DNA from: Plantactinospora sp039889035
Lineage (GTDB): Bacteria; Actinomycetota; Actinomycetes; Mycobacteriales; Micromonosporaceae
Direction: 5' to 3'
Length of the DNA stretch: 64,000 nt
NCBI GenBank assembly: GCA_039889035.1
Contig: JBDQQY010000020.1
Location: 1 to 64,000, forward strand
Both the position numbers and the translations under genes were made by a program. Under the pieces are notes generated by a model. It worked only from the letters and a program-made list of their open reading frames with translations, was not told the DNA's origin and did no database searches. Numbering within the stretch: the first letter of the stretch is position 1; every line of letters begins with the position of its first letter. Shown here in pieces: positions 44,806-53,167 of this stretch.

Positions 44806-45555
44806 GTGATCCTCGTCGGCACCTCCGGGTGGCAGTACCGCGACTGGCGGGACCGGTTCTATCCGACCGGCCTGCCGCAGCGACGCTGGCTCGAGCACTA
44901 CGCCGAACGGTTCGGCACGGTCGAGGTGAACAACGCCTTCTACCGGCTGCCCGAACGGGACGTCTTCGCCGGCTGGCGCGCCCGTACCCCGGACGACTTC
45001 TGTGTGGCGGTGAAGATGAGCCGCTACCTGACGCACATCAAGCGGCTGCGGGAGCCGGTCGAACCCGTCACCCGGTTCCTCGACCGGGCCACCGCGCTCG
45101 GTGACCGGCTCGGTCCGGTGCTGCTGCAACTGCCGCCGAACCTGCCCGCCGACCTCTCCGCGCTGTCCGAGGTGCTGTCCCGGTTTCCGTCCGGGGTACG
45201 GGTCACCGTGGAGCCCAGGCATCCGTCCTGGTGGACCGACCAGACCCGGCGGGTGCTGGAGCGGTACGGCGCCGCGCTCTGCTGGGCGGACCGGGGCGGC
45301 CGGCCGGTGACGCCGCTGTGGCGTACCGCCGACTTCGGTTACCTGCGGTTGCACGAGGGCCGTGCCGAGCCCCGGCCCCGGTACGGCCGGGCCGCGCTGC
45401 GCTCCTGGCTGGACCGGATCGCCGCGGCGTTCCCCGGCGACGAGCCGGTCTTCGTCTTCTTCAACAACGACCCGGGCGGGGCCGCGATCGTCGACGCCGG
45501 TGCGCTGGCCGCGCTCGCCCGGCGCCGGGGCGTACCGGTCAGCCGGACGCCCTGA
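44806..45555 (+). CDS. DUF72 family protein
   Basis: The 249-aa protein has the YecE/DUF72 pattern: VGTSGWQYRDW, a VEVNNAFYRLP strand, RFLDRATALGDRLGPVLLQLPP, VTVEPRHPSWW and a late FFNNDPGG. It adopts a TIM-barrel related to xylose isomerase-like enzymes, with no known activity. It starts at GTG with CATACT at 44793-44798 and no Shine-Dalgarno, suggesting leaderless transcription. A second DUF72 protein is encoded 1.5 kb away on the other strand. Confidence 0.88.
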   Translation: MILVGTSGWQYRDWRDRFYPTGLPQRRWLEHYAERFGTVEVNNAFYRLPERDVFAGWRARTPDDFCVAVKMSRYLTHIKRLREPVEPVTRFLDRATALGDRLGPVLLQLPPNLPADLSALSEVLSRFPSGVRVTVEPRHPSWWTDQTRRVLERYGAALCWADRGGRPVTPLWRTADFGYLRLHEGRAEPRPRYGRAALRSWLDRIAAAFPGDEPVFVFFNNDPGGAAIVDAGALAALARRRGVPVSRTP

Positions 45556-45612
45556 GCGTCCCTACCGACCGGCCTCCGCCCGCCCGGCAGCACGGCAGGC
45601 GGGTATGCCGGA

Positions 45613-46041
45613 CTACGGCATGATCTTGACGAGGTCCTTCGGCATGCTCGACTTGACGTCGTCCCACTCGCCGTCGGTGACGTGCCGGCGCAGCGCGTTC
45701 AGCACCGTGTTGACCACTGTCGCCGGGCCGCCCTCGACGTCGAACGGGAAACCGGCGCGTACCTCGTAGAGGAACTCCTCCCGGTTCAGCTTGATCGGGA
45801 CGACGCTCGGATCCCAGCCGTCGAAGTAGAGCCCGCGCACCAGCAGCGGCAACTGGGCCGCGAAGTGCGCGCTCTCCTGCACCGGCAACCGGTCCCGCAG
45901 CAGGTGCAGTACGGTCCGCAGCGCCGCGTACGACTGGTTGCGGCGTTCCTTCGGCCACCCGTACGCCTGCTCGATGTCCTTGAGGATGAGGTTGGTCTTG
46001 TCTATCGATGTCTCGAAGGCCGAGTACGAATTGTTCGTCAC
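45613..46041 (-). CDS. DUF2267 family protein
   Basis: The 142-aa protein has the DUF2267 pattern: YAALRTVLHLLRDRLPVQES near residue 40, then AAQLPLLVRGLYFDGWDPS, and a C-terminal segment VLNALRRHVTDGEWDDVKSSMPKDL. Many actinobacteria encode these small helical proteins, sometimes in hypoxia or dormancy contexts, but function is unknown. It follows a DUF72 gene on the same strand, with a hairpin between that argues for separate transcripts. Confidence 0.9.
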   Translation of the reverse strand: MTNNSYSAFETSIDKTNLILKDIEQAYGWPKERRNQSYAALRTVLHLLRDRLPVQESAHFAAQLPLLVRGLYFDGWDPSVVPIKLNREEFLYEVRAGFPFDVEGGPATVVNTVLNALRRHVTDGEWDDVKSSMPKDLVKIMP

Positions 46042-46099
46042 GACTGGTCCCCCGTCCCGTCTCGGCTACTGGCCACCCTTGTCATGCTCCCCGGGTTGC

Positions 46100-46118
46100 G
46101 GGTGAGCCCCGCTCACCC
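46100..46118 (-). terminator. Hairpin after the second DUF72 gene
   Basis: GGGTGAGC (46100-46107) and GCTCACCC (46111-46118) form a perfect 8-bp stem with a CCC loop, just downstream of the minus-strand DUF72 stop. Longer alternative pairing with the flanking CCCCGGGT is possible. Confidence 0.65.
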
Positions 46119-46140
46119 GGGGCGGGTGATTCCGGCCCGG

Positions 46141-47010
46141 CTACGCCGACAGGAGGTCGCGGAGCTTCTCGGCGTTCGTCTGCGCGTAGTCGCGGTAGCA
46201 GTTGTTGAACAAGACGTGCGTCTCGGCGGTCTCGCCGGCCAGTTCGCGCAGCTTGGGCGCCCAGTCCGCCAGCTCCCGCTCGGAGTAGTGATAGCCGAAC
46301 TTCTGATAGATGTCCTTGCTGGTCCACTTGTCGCTGTGCCCGTGGAACCGGACCACCGCCAGGTCGGCGGTGGCGGCCAGCACCGGCGGCACCGACGAAC
46401 GGTGGCCCTGCGGCATGTCGACCGAGACGTACGCCAACTCGTGCTTGCGGAGGAACTCCAGCGTCTCCTCCCGGTTGCCGTCGGCGAACCAGGAGGCGTG
46501 CCGGAACTCGAAGACCGGCCGCAGCGGGCCGCAGCGCCGCCGCACCTCCAGCAGGTACTGCTTGTTGTCCCGGCGGATGGTGAACCACGGCGGGAACTGG
46601 AACAGCAGCGCGCCGAGTTTGCCCGCTTCGGCAAGTGGCTCCAGCGCGGACAGGAAGCGCGTCCACACCTCCTCGTAGGCCTGCGCCGGCAGGTCGCCCG
46701 GGTAGACGTTCTTCTTCTCCGTCTCCGGCCGCAGGTCCTTGTAGAGCGCGGAGACCCGGGTCGGGTGCCCGGTGAGCAGGCTGAACGCCTTCACGTTGAA
46801 GGTGAACCCGGCCGGGGTTCGCCCCACCCACAGTTCGGCGGTCCGCTCGGCGGGCGGCGAGTAGTAGGTGGCGTCGACCTCGACCAGCGGAAACCGCTCG
46901 GCGTAGTAGCCCAGCCGCCGTTCCGGAGTGTCCGCGCCCGCCGGATACCAGCCCGATTCCAGCAGGGTCCGATCGGTCCAGGAGGCCGTGCCGACCTTGA
47001 TCTCACTCAT
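46141..47010 (-). CDS. DUF72 family protein (second copy)
   Basis: The 289-aa protein has the same family landmarks as the copy at 44806: VGTASWTDRTLLESGWYP, FPLVEVDATYYSPP, GALLFQFPPWF, PVFEFRHASWF and HVLFNNCYRDYAQTNA. It is 40 residues longer, with a family-typical AAELW/TFNVKAFSLLTGHPT middle. The two differ strongly at residue level, so they are old paralogues, not a recent local duplication. The activity is unknown. Confidence 0.9.
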   Translation of the reverse strand: MSEIKVGTASWTDRTLLESGWYPAGADTPERRLGYYAERFPLVEVDATYYSPPAERTAELWVGRTPAGFTFNVKAFSLLTGHPTRVSALYKDLRPETEKKNVYPGDLPAQAYEEVWTRFLSALEPLAEAGKLGALLFQFPPWFTIRRDNKQYLLEVRRRCGPLRPVFEFRHASWFADGNREETLEFLRKHELAYVSVDMPQGHRSSVPPVLAATADLAVVRFHGHSDKWTSKDIYQKFGYHYSERELADWAPKLRELAGETAETHVLFNNCYRDYAQTNAEKLRDLLSA

Positions 47011-47083
47011 GACTCCAGTTCACCCGCCCCGGCCGGGGCCGGCAAGCCGGGCGCGGTCCACCTCCGTCGTCGGTCGCGTCCGC

Positions 47084-47482
47084 TCAGGCCGCCCGGCGTT
47101 CCCGGGACTGCTTACAGGTGACGCAGGTGGTCGCGGAGGGGAAGATCTCCAGCCGCTCCACCGGGATCGAGTCGCCGCAGCCCTCGCACCAGCCGTACGT
47201 CCCGTCGGCCAGCCGGCTGAGCGCGTGCTCGAACTGGGCCCGGCGGTCGAGGATGGTCCGCAGCAGCGACTGTGCGGTGTCCCGCTCGGCCGTTTTCGTA
47301 CCGCTGTCCGCCTGGTCGTCGCCGGCCGTGTCGCCGACCTCCACCAGTCGCAGCACCTGGCTCTGCGCCAACGCCTCGTCGTATTCGACGGTCAGCTCGT
47401 CGAAGCGGGCCTGCAGGGCACGGCGGATCTGGTCGCTGTCGGCCGCCGAGCGGCGAGTACCGATTGCCTCGTTGACGAGCAT
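47084..47482 (-). CDS. TraR/DksA-type zinc finger protein
   Basis: The 132-aa protein has a helical N-terminal half (DEALAQSQVLRLVEVGDTAGD) and the C4 zinc finger CEGCGDSIPVERLEIFP followed by CVTCKQ. DksA/TraR proteins bind RNA polymerase near the secondary channel; actinomycete versions vary in role. It keeps the acidic tip region only loosely. The ATG at 47482 follows GGAAAGG. The open frame back to 47797 is a run-through. Confidence 0.88.
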   Translation of the reverse strand: MLVNEAIGTRRSAADSDQIRRALQARFDELTVEYDEALAQSQVLRLVEVGDTAGDDQADSGTKTAERDTAQSLLRTILDRRAQFEHALSRLADGTYGWCEGCGDSIPVERLEIFPSATTCVTCKQSRERRAA

Positions 47483-47639
47483 GCGCTGCCTGCCTTTCCG
47501 TCGAAGGTACGGATCTGCGGTCCTGGACGGTATTGTCCGGGTCGCTCCGTCATGAGCAGCGCGATTACCCCACCGCCGTCGCCGGCAAACCGCCGATTTC
47601 CCCGCCCCGCCGTCGGCCCTGGCAGGCCGTGCCGAGCGG

Positions 47640-48278
47640 TCAACGGACGCTCTGCGACTCGACCAGCGCCGGGTGCCGGGGATCGTCCAGCCGGACCACC
47701 ACGTCGGCGAAGGACGCCGGCCCGACCTCCTCGGCGTACCGGGCGAACGCCGGCAGGGTCCAGCGCTGCGCCGCGGGCGTACGCCGGGCCAGCGCACCGG
47801 GCGAGAGCACCAGGTGGACCGCCAGGTCGAACGGGAGGCCGCCGCCGAGCAGCAGCGGCCCGCTCACCAGTACCACCCCGCCGGGTGGCAGCGTGAGGTA
47901 GTCCGCCCGGGTGGCCCGGTCGGTCTCGGCGTTCCACAGCGTCGGCAGGATCCGTCCCGAACCGGCCGGGCCGGCGGGGTCGAGCACCTCCCGGCGCAGC
48001 CCCGCCTCGTCGAGCCAGCCGAGGTAGTACGCGTCCGGGTTGGTGCGGCCCTGCTCGTAGCGGAGTGACGCCGGCCGGAGGAAGTCCGCCGCGTCGACGC
48101 GTACCGCCGGGCGGCCCCGCACCCGCAGCGGGTCGACCAGCGCGTCGGCGAGCCGGCCGGGCTCGGCGGCCGGCGGCCCGTCGACCGCCACCCGCAGCCA
48201 GCCGCCGGCACGCTCGCCGGCCAGCCGGTCGGCCAACTCCTGCACCAGCAGCTCCGGGGTGATCGGGCGGACCCTCAT
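47640..48278 (-). CDS. Uridine-kinase-like protein lacking a P-loop
   Basis: The 212-aa protein aligns by eye with small uridine kinase-type proteins of actinomycetes: LRVAVDGPPAAEPGRLADAL where the kinase has the P-loop, VRVDAADFLRPASLRYEQGR with the substrate-loop Asp, and VVLVSGPLLLGGGLPFDLAVHLVLS. The P-loop Lys and Ser/Thr are missing, so phosphotransfer by the normal mechanism is doubtful. It starts at the ATG at 48278. It may be a regulatory or inactive paralogue. Confidence 0.7.
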   Translation of the reverse strand: MRVRPITPELLVQELADRLAGERAGGWLRVAVDGPPAAEPGRLADALVDPLRVRGRPAVRVDAADFLRPASLRYEQGRTNPDAYYLGWLDEAGLRREVLDPAGPAGSGRILPTLWNAETDRATRADYLTLPPGGVVLVSGPLLLGGGLPFDLAVHLVLSPGALARRTPAAQRWTLPAFARYAEEVGPASFADVVVRLDDPRHPALVESQSVR

Positions 48279-48364
48279 CCGCCCATCCTGCCCCGGGCCG
48301 GATCGACGCCGACCGCCCGGGGGCCGTGGTCGCGGCGGGTCCCGGGCGGTCGGGCGGCACCCGG

Positions 48365-49198
48365 TCAGGCGTCGCGACGGCGCAGCACGAGGTAGCCGCC
48401 GAGCAGCGAGGCGGCGGTCCAGAGCACCAGGATGCCGATCCCGGTCCATGGTCCGTAGTCCCGGACCCACCGGCCCTCGTCCTGCGGCCCGGCGAGATGC
48501 AGGATCACCCAACTGGTCTGGTCCGGCAGGTACTGGGTGACGGTACGCAGTCCGGGGATGTTGCCGAGGCCCTGCGAGCCGAGGAAGAAGACCGGCAGCA
48601 GTACCGCCAGCGCGCGTACCGGGCTGCGCAGCATCGCCGCCACCCCGAGCGCGAAGAGGCAGAGCAGCACGAGGTGCAGGCAGCCACCGATCACGGCGGC
48701 CACCGCGCCGTCCGCGCCGAGCCCGACGCCGTACCGGCCCAGCGCGGCCTGGGCGACGAAGAAGCCGACCAGCACGGTGGGTACCGCGACCGCGCTGGCC
48801 AGCAGCGCGGTGCCGAGCACCTTGCCGGCGTAGCAGCGCCCCCGGTGCGGTACCGCGACGAGGGTGGCCCGGATCGTGCCCGAGCTGTATTCGCTCGCCA
48901 TCACCAGCACCCCGAACACCACCAGGGCGAGTTGGCCGAGCGTCAGGCCGTAGAAGGCGGGGAAGAGCGGGTCGAAGAAGCCGGCCCGCCGCTCCGGGGA
49001 CTGCGCACCGAAGCTGAGCCCGGCCAGCAGGCTGATGCCGACGCCGACGACGAAGGTCGACAGCAGGGTCCAGACCGTCGACCGGACAGTCCGGATCTTC
49101 GTCAGTTCGGCCCGCAGCACCGCACCGAGCCCGGGCTGGGCGGCCCGGTCCCGCGCCGGCCCGCCGGTCGTCGCGCTGGTTTCCGTCACCGCACTCAC
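48365..49198 (-). CDS. ABC-2 type transporter permease
   Basis: The 277-aa protein has six hydrophobic helices, beginning with LRAELTKIRTVRSTVWTLL, the usual opening of ABC-2 permeases paired with DrrA/NatA-type ATPases. It starts at a GTG overlapping the ATPase stop by 4 bp, so the two form an exporter. The substrate is unknown. The divergent two-component system upstream may respond to the exported compound. Confidence 0.9.
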   Translation of the reverse strand: MSAVTETSATTGGPARDRAAQPGLGAVLRAELTKIRTVRSTVWTLLSTFVVGVGISLLAGLSFGAQSPERRAGFFDPLFPAFYGLTLGQLALVVFGVLVMASEYSSGTIRATLVAVPHRGRCYAGKVLGTALLASAVAVPTVLVGFFVAQAALGRYGVGLGADGAVAAVIGGCLHLVLLCLFALGVAAMLRSPVRALAVLLPVFFLGSQGLGNIPGLRTVTQYLPDQTSWVILHLAGPQDEGRWVRDYGPWTGIGILVLWTAASLLGGYLVLRRRDA

Positions 49199-50199
49199 CG
49201 CTCTCCCCCGTCCACCCGCTGACCGCCGTCCACGCCCGAGCTGCCGTCCGCGCGCCGATCTCCGGCCGCGCCGCCGTCGACGCCCGCGGGCGGGTCGTCG
49301 CCGGCCCGGTAGTGCACCGCCGTCGCGGTGAGTCGCATGAACGCCTCCTCCAGGGACGCCCGCTGCACCCCGACCTCGTGCACGGTCAGCCGGTTGGCCG
49401 CGACCAGCTCCCCGATCCGGGCGGCCTCGCTGTCGTACGCCAGCAGCGTCCCGTCCGCCTCCGCCTCGACCCGGATGCCGGCGGACGCCAGTACGCCGCG
49501 CAGCCGTTCCGGCTCCGGGGTCCGGATCCGTACCGCCGTGCCGGAGTTCGCCTCGACGAACTCACGCATCCCGGTGTCGGCGAGCAGGCGGCCCTGCCCG
49601 ATCACCACCAGGTGGTCCGCGGTCAGCGCCATCTCGCTCATCAGGTGGCTGGAGACGAAGACCGTCCGTCCCTCGGCGGCGAGCCCGCGCATCAACTCCC
49701 GGATCCACCGGATGCCCTCCGGGTCGAGCCCGTTGACCGGCTCGTCGAAGAGCAGCACCGGCGGGTCGCCGAGCAGCGCGGCGGCGATGCCGAGCCGCTG
49801 CACCATGCCGAGTGAGAAGCCGCCGACCCGCCGTTTCGCCACGCTCTGCAGGCCGACCAGCGCCAGCACCTCGGCGACCCGGGAGCGCGGGATCCGGTTG
49901 CTCTGCGCCAACCAGAGCAGATGGTGGTACGCGCGCCGTCCCGGATGCGCCGACCGAGCCTCCAGCAACGCGCCGACCGAGCGCAGCGGTGCGGTCTGCT
50001 CCGGGTAGCTCCGGCCGTCGATTCGCACCTGCCCGGCGCTCGGGCGGTCGAGGCCGAGCATCATCCGCATCGTCGTCGACTTGCCGGCACCGTTCGGTCC
50101 GAGGAAGCCGGTCACCTGCCCGGGCCGGACGGTGAAGGAGATCCCGTCGACCGCGACGGTTCTGCCGTAGCGCTTGCTGAGGTTGCACACGTCGATCAC
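49195..50199 (-). CDS. ABC transporter ATP-binding protein (DrrA/NatA-like)
   Basis: The 334-aa ATPase has Walker A GFLGPNGAGKST, the signature FSLGMVQRLGIAAALLGDPP, Walker B VLLFDEPVNGLDPEG and the H-loop SSHLMSE. The C-terminal part after about 220 carries a regulatory extension and a Gly/Asp-rich tail. It starts at the GTG at 50199. It is the partner of the overlapping permease and diverges from a NarL-type two-component system 143 bp away. Confidence 0.92.
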   Translation of the reverse strand: MIDVCNLSKRYGRTVAVDGISFTVRPGQVTGFLGPNGAGKSTTMRMMLGLDRPSAGQVRIDGRSYPEQTAPLRSVGALLEARSAHPGRRAYHHLLWLAQSNRIPRSRVAEVLALVGLQSVAKRRVGGFSLGMVQRLGIAAALLGDPPVLLFDEPVNGLDPEGIRWIRELMRGLAAEGRTVFVSSHLMSEMALTADHLVVIGQGRLLADTGMREFVEANSGTAVRIRTPEPERLRGVLASAGIRVEAEADGTLLAYDSEAARIGELVAANRLTVHEVGVQRASLEEAFMRLTATAVHYRAGDDPPAGVDGGAAGDRRADGSSGVDGGQRVDGGER

Positions 50200-50342
50200 G
50201 CCCGCCACGCTAGGCAGCTCGGGTCGCCGGAACAGTCCTCGAAAGTCGTCGACTCCGGCCACCAATGTCGACGGGCCACGCCGATCGGGTGCGGAGTCGG
50301 CGGCCGGTGCCGGCGGGTGACCGACGGACGTAACCTGCTGAC

Positions 50343-51653
50343 ATGCGCCGACACCTGCTGCCCGCGGTCGTACTGCTGGCGGAGACCGCGTTGTTGCTGG
50401 CCGGAGCCGGGGACGGGGCGTCACCGTGGGACGTCGCCGGGCACGCCGGGCTGGTGGCGCTGGTCATCGCGGTACGCCACCGGGCCCCGGTCGGCGCGCT
50501 GATGGGCGCGCTGCTGCTCGTCGCGCTCTCCGACGGCGGGTACGTGCTGCTGCTCTGGGCCGCCTACCAGGCGGGACGGGAGTCGCTGGACCGTACCCGG
50601 GCCGTCATGCTGGGCGGGGCGCTGACCGGCGCGCTCGCCGTACATCTGGTGAGCGCACCGGCAGATCCCCGGACGATCCCGAACCTGGTCTCCACGTACC
50701 TGGTCTTCGCCGCGCTGCCGGTGCTGGTCGGCCGGTACCTGGCCCAGCACGAGCGGCTCGTCTCCACCCTCGACCGGCACAACCGGCAGCTCCGCCGGGA
50801 ACGGGAGCTGCTCGCCGAGCAGGAGCAGCTCCGGGAGCGGCTGCGGATCGCCCGGGACATGCACGACTCGCTCGGTCACCGGCTCAGCCTGGTCTCGGTG
50901 CAGGCCGCCGCGCTGGAGGTGGCGGAGCTGCCGCCGGCGCAGCGGCAGGCGGTGCGGCAGCTCGCCGGGGCCGCGCGCGGCGCCCTGGACGAGCTCTACG
51001 AGCTGGTCGGTGCGCTGCGCGGCGGGCACGGCACCGACCAGCGGTCGCCGGGCCCGGACCGGATCGGCCCGCTGGTGGCGGAGTTCCGCGCGGCCGGGAC
51101 GCCGGTGACCCTGCGCGAGGAGGGAACGCCGCGCCCGCTGCGGAGCGCGGTCGGGCAGGCGGCGTACCGGGTGGTCGAGGAGGGGCTGACCAACGCGCTC
51201 AAGCACGCCCCCGGCCAGCCGGTCACGGTACGGCTCCAGTGGGAGCCGGACGCGCTGCTGCTCACCCTGGACAACCCGCTGCCCAACGACCCGAGGACGA
51301 CGCCCGACCCCGGACCCACCGCTGGCACCGTCGAGGCCGCCGGCACCGGCAGCGGCGACGCCGAGGGCATTCGGCCGGGGGCGGTCGGGCACGGGCTGGC
51401 CGGGTTGCGGGAGCGGGCCGACCAGGCGGGCGGACTCGTGGCGTACCGGATCGTCGAGCCCGGCGATCCCGCCCTCCCGGACGGCGGCGGGCGGAGCTGG
51501 CGACTCCTCGCGATGCTGCCCGCCACGGAGTCGTGCGGGGAGAGCGCGGAGCCGGACGCGCCGGCCGGGATCCGTACCCTGGCCCTGGGGCTCACCACCG
51601 CGGCCGTGATGTTCGTGGCGATGCCGGCGAGCATGCTGCTGGGAGTGCGGTGA
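50343..51653 (+). CDS. NarL-type sensor histidine kinase with C-terminal membrane helix
   Basis: The 436-aa kinase has about four membrane helices in the first 135 residues, a HisKA_3 domain with phosphorylated His174 (RIARDMHDSLGHR), and a HATPase with QAAYRVVEEGLTNALKHAP and GHGLAGLRERADQAGG. Unusually, a final hydrophobic helix (LALGLTTAAVMFVAMPASML) closes the protein. The ATG has TAACCT 6 nt upstream, suggesting a leaderless start. The response regulator begins 1 bp after the stop. Confidence 0.9.
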   Translation: MRRHLLPAVVLLAETALLLAGAGDGASPWDVAGHAGLVALVIAVRHRAPVGALMGALLLVALSDGGYVLLLWAAYQAGRESLDRTRAVMLGGALTGALAVHLVSAPADPRTIPNLVSTYLVFAALPVLVGRYLAQHERLVSTLDRHNRQLRRERELLAEQEQLRERLRIARDMHDSLGHRLSLVSVQAAALEVAELPPAQRQAVRQLAGAARGALDELYELVGALRGGHGTDQRSPGPDRIGPLVAEFRAAGTPVTLREEGTPRPLRSAVGQAAYRVVEEGLTNALKHAPGQPVTVRLQWEPDALLLTLDNPLPNDPRTTPDPGPTAGTVEAAGTGSGDAEGIRPGAVGHGLAGLRERADQAGGLVAYRIVEPGDPALPDGGGRSWRLLAMLPATESCGESAEPDAPAGIRTLALGLTTAAVMFVAMPASMLLGVR

Positions 51654-51654
51654 C

Positions 51655-52311
51655 GTGATCAGGGTGCTGCTCGCCGACGACGAGCCACTGATCAGGGCGG
51701 GGATCCGCACGGTGCTGGAGTCGGCCGGCGACATCGAGGTGGTCGCCGAGGCGGCGGACGGCAGGGCGGCGGTCGACGCAGCGCTGCGACACCGGGCCGA
51801 CGTGGCGCTGCTCGACATCCGGATGCCGGTGCTGGACGGGCTCGACACGGTCGACGAACTCGGCCGGCGAGTGCCCGGCCTCCGGGTGGTGGTGCTGACC
51901 TCCTTCGGGGCGGAGCCGAACGTACTGCGGGCGGTACAGGCCCGGGTGGCCGGGTTCGTGCTGAAGAACTGCACGCCGGAGGAGCTGATCCGTGCGGTAC
52001 GGGCCGCGCACGACGGAGACGCCTACCTCTCCCCGGCGGTGACCCGGCTGCTGCTCGGCATGGTCGCGCCGGAACCGGCGGGGCGCCGGCGGCAGGCGCG
52101 GGACCGGTTGGCGGCGCTGACCGCACGCGAGTCGGAGATCCTGTGCCTGGTCGCCGAGGGTCTGTCCAACGCGGAGGTGGGCCGGCGGCTGCGGATGAGC
52201 GAGATGACCATCAAGACCTACGTGAGCCGGATCCTGGCGAAACTGGACTGCACGAACCGGGTGCAGGCCGCCCTGCTGGCCCGCGACGCCGGGCCCACTC
52301 CGTGGAACTGA
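51655..52311 (+). CDS. NarL-family response regulator
   Basis: The 218-aa protein has a receiver with Asp8-Asp9, Asp54 (ALLDIRMP) and Lys104-like (FVLKNC), and a LuxR-type HTH at about 145-205 (LTARESEILCLVAEGLSNAE, then MTIKTYVSRILAKL). It pairs with the preceding kinase, and probably controls the divergent ABC exporter. It starts at GTG 1 bp after the kinase stop. It ends 39 bp before a convergent winged-helix gene. Confidence 0.93.
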   Translation: MIRVLLADDEPLIRAGIRTVLESAGDIEVVAEAADGRAAVDAALRHRADVALLDIRMPVLDGLDTVDELGRRVPGLRVVVLTSFGAEPNVLRAVQARVAGFVLKNCTPEELIRAVRAAHDGDAYLSPAVTRLLLGMVAPEPAGRRRQARDRLAALTARESEILCLVAEGLSNAEVGRRLRMSEMTIKTYVSRILAKLDCTNRVQAALLARDAGPTPWN

Positions 52312-52350
52312 CGACTCGCCCGGGGTGGGCCAGGCGTGACGGTCGCCGGG

Positions 52351-52974
52351 TCAGGCGTTGCGGTCGATGGTGACCACGGCGTCGTCGGCCAGCCGGTAGC
52401 CGACCCCGTAGACGGTGGTGATCAACGGTACGTCGCCGACCTTGCCGCGCAGTCGCCGGATGTGCACGTCGACGGTGCGTACCCCGGTGTGCTCGTAACC
52501 CCAGACCGCGGTGAGGAGCTGGAGTCGGGTGAAGACCCGCCGGGGGTGTGCGACCAGGTGCATCAGCAGGTCGAACTCCAGCCGGGTGAGCGGCAGCGGC
52601 TCGCCGCCGAGCAGCACGGACCGGGACGCCGCGAGGATGTGCAGCTCCGACGCGCCGGTGGCGGTCGCGGTGACCGGCCGGGCCGGGGTGCGCGGCACGG
52701 CGGCGTCGGCGCGGCGCTCCGCCTGGCCGGCGAACCCACCGGTGATCGTCGCCTCGCCCCGCTCCACCAGCTCGCGGGCGGCCTCGAGCAGCCGGCGGGC
52801 CGGTGCCGTCAGTACCTCCTCGTTGCCGACCAGCGGGATGGACAGTGTCACCGTCAGCGTTGGCGTCGGTGCGGTCGACCCGGCGGGCCGGCGGGACGCT
52901 CCGGGCGGTCGACCGGGGCCGACCGGCTGGGCGCTGTGCCACCCGGTACGCGACGAGGCGGGGCTGACCGACAT
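52351..52974 (-). CDS. Receiver-less winged-helix (Trans_reg_C) regulator, copy 1
   Basis: The 207-aa protein has an OmpR-type winged helix at about 110-200 (LTRLEFDLLMHLVAHPRRVF, then WGYEHTGVRTVDVHIRRLR and VYGVGYRLADD) but no receiver. The N-terminal part contains a segment TLTVTLSIPLVGNEE, then LLEAARELVERG, which recurs in a second copy at 57579. ATG at 52974 follows AAGGAGG. It diverges from an AEC transporter with 193 bp between; it may regulate it. The signal sensed is unknown. Confidence 0.85.
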   Translation of the reverse strand: MSVSPASSRTGWHSAQPVGPGRPPGASRRPAGSTAPTPTLTVTLSIPLVGNEEVLTAPARRLLEAARELVERGEATITGGFAGQAERRADAAVPRTPARPVTATATGASELHILAASRSVLLGGEPLPLTRLEFDLLMHLVAHPRRVFTRLQLLTAVWGYEHTGVRTVDVHIRRLRGKVGDVPLITTVYGVGYRLADDAVVTIDRNA

Positions 52975-53167
52975 GGTCCTCCTTGGCTGCAACGGGTGTT
53001 CCCCCACGGCCCGAACCGCCGCTGCCTCGATGCTTCCGGCCACCGGGGCGAGGGTCAAGGGGACACGACGATGCATGAATGTGACAATCGACAAACTCAC
53101 CGGAATCACTTGCTCGCTCTTAGTACCAGATCATGTCACGCCCCGCACGCCCGGCAGGATGGTCAAC

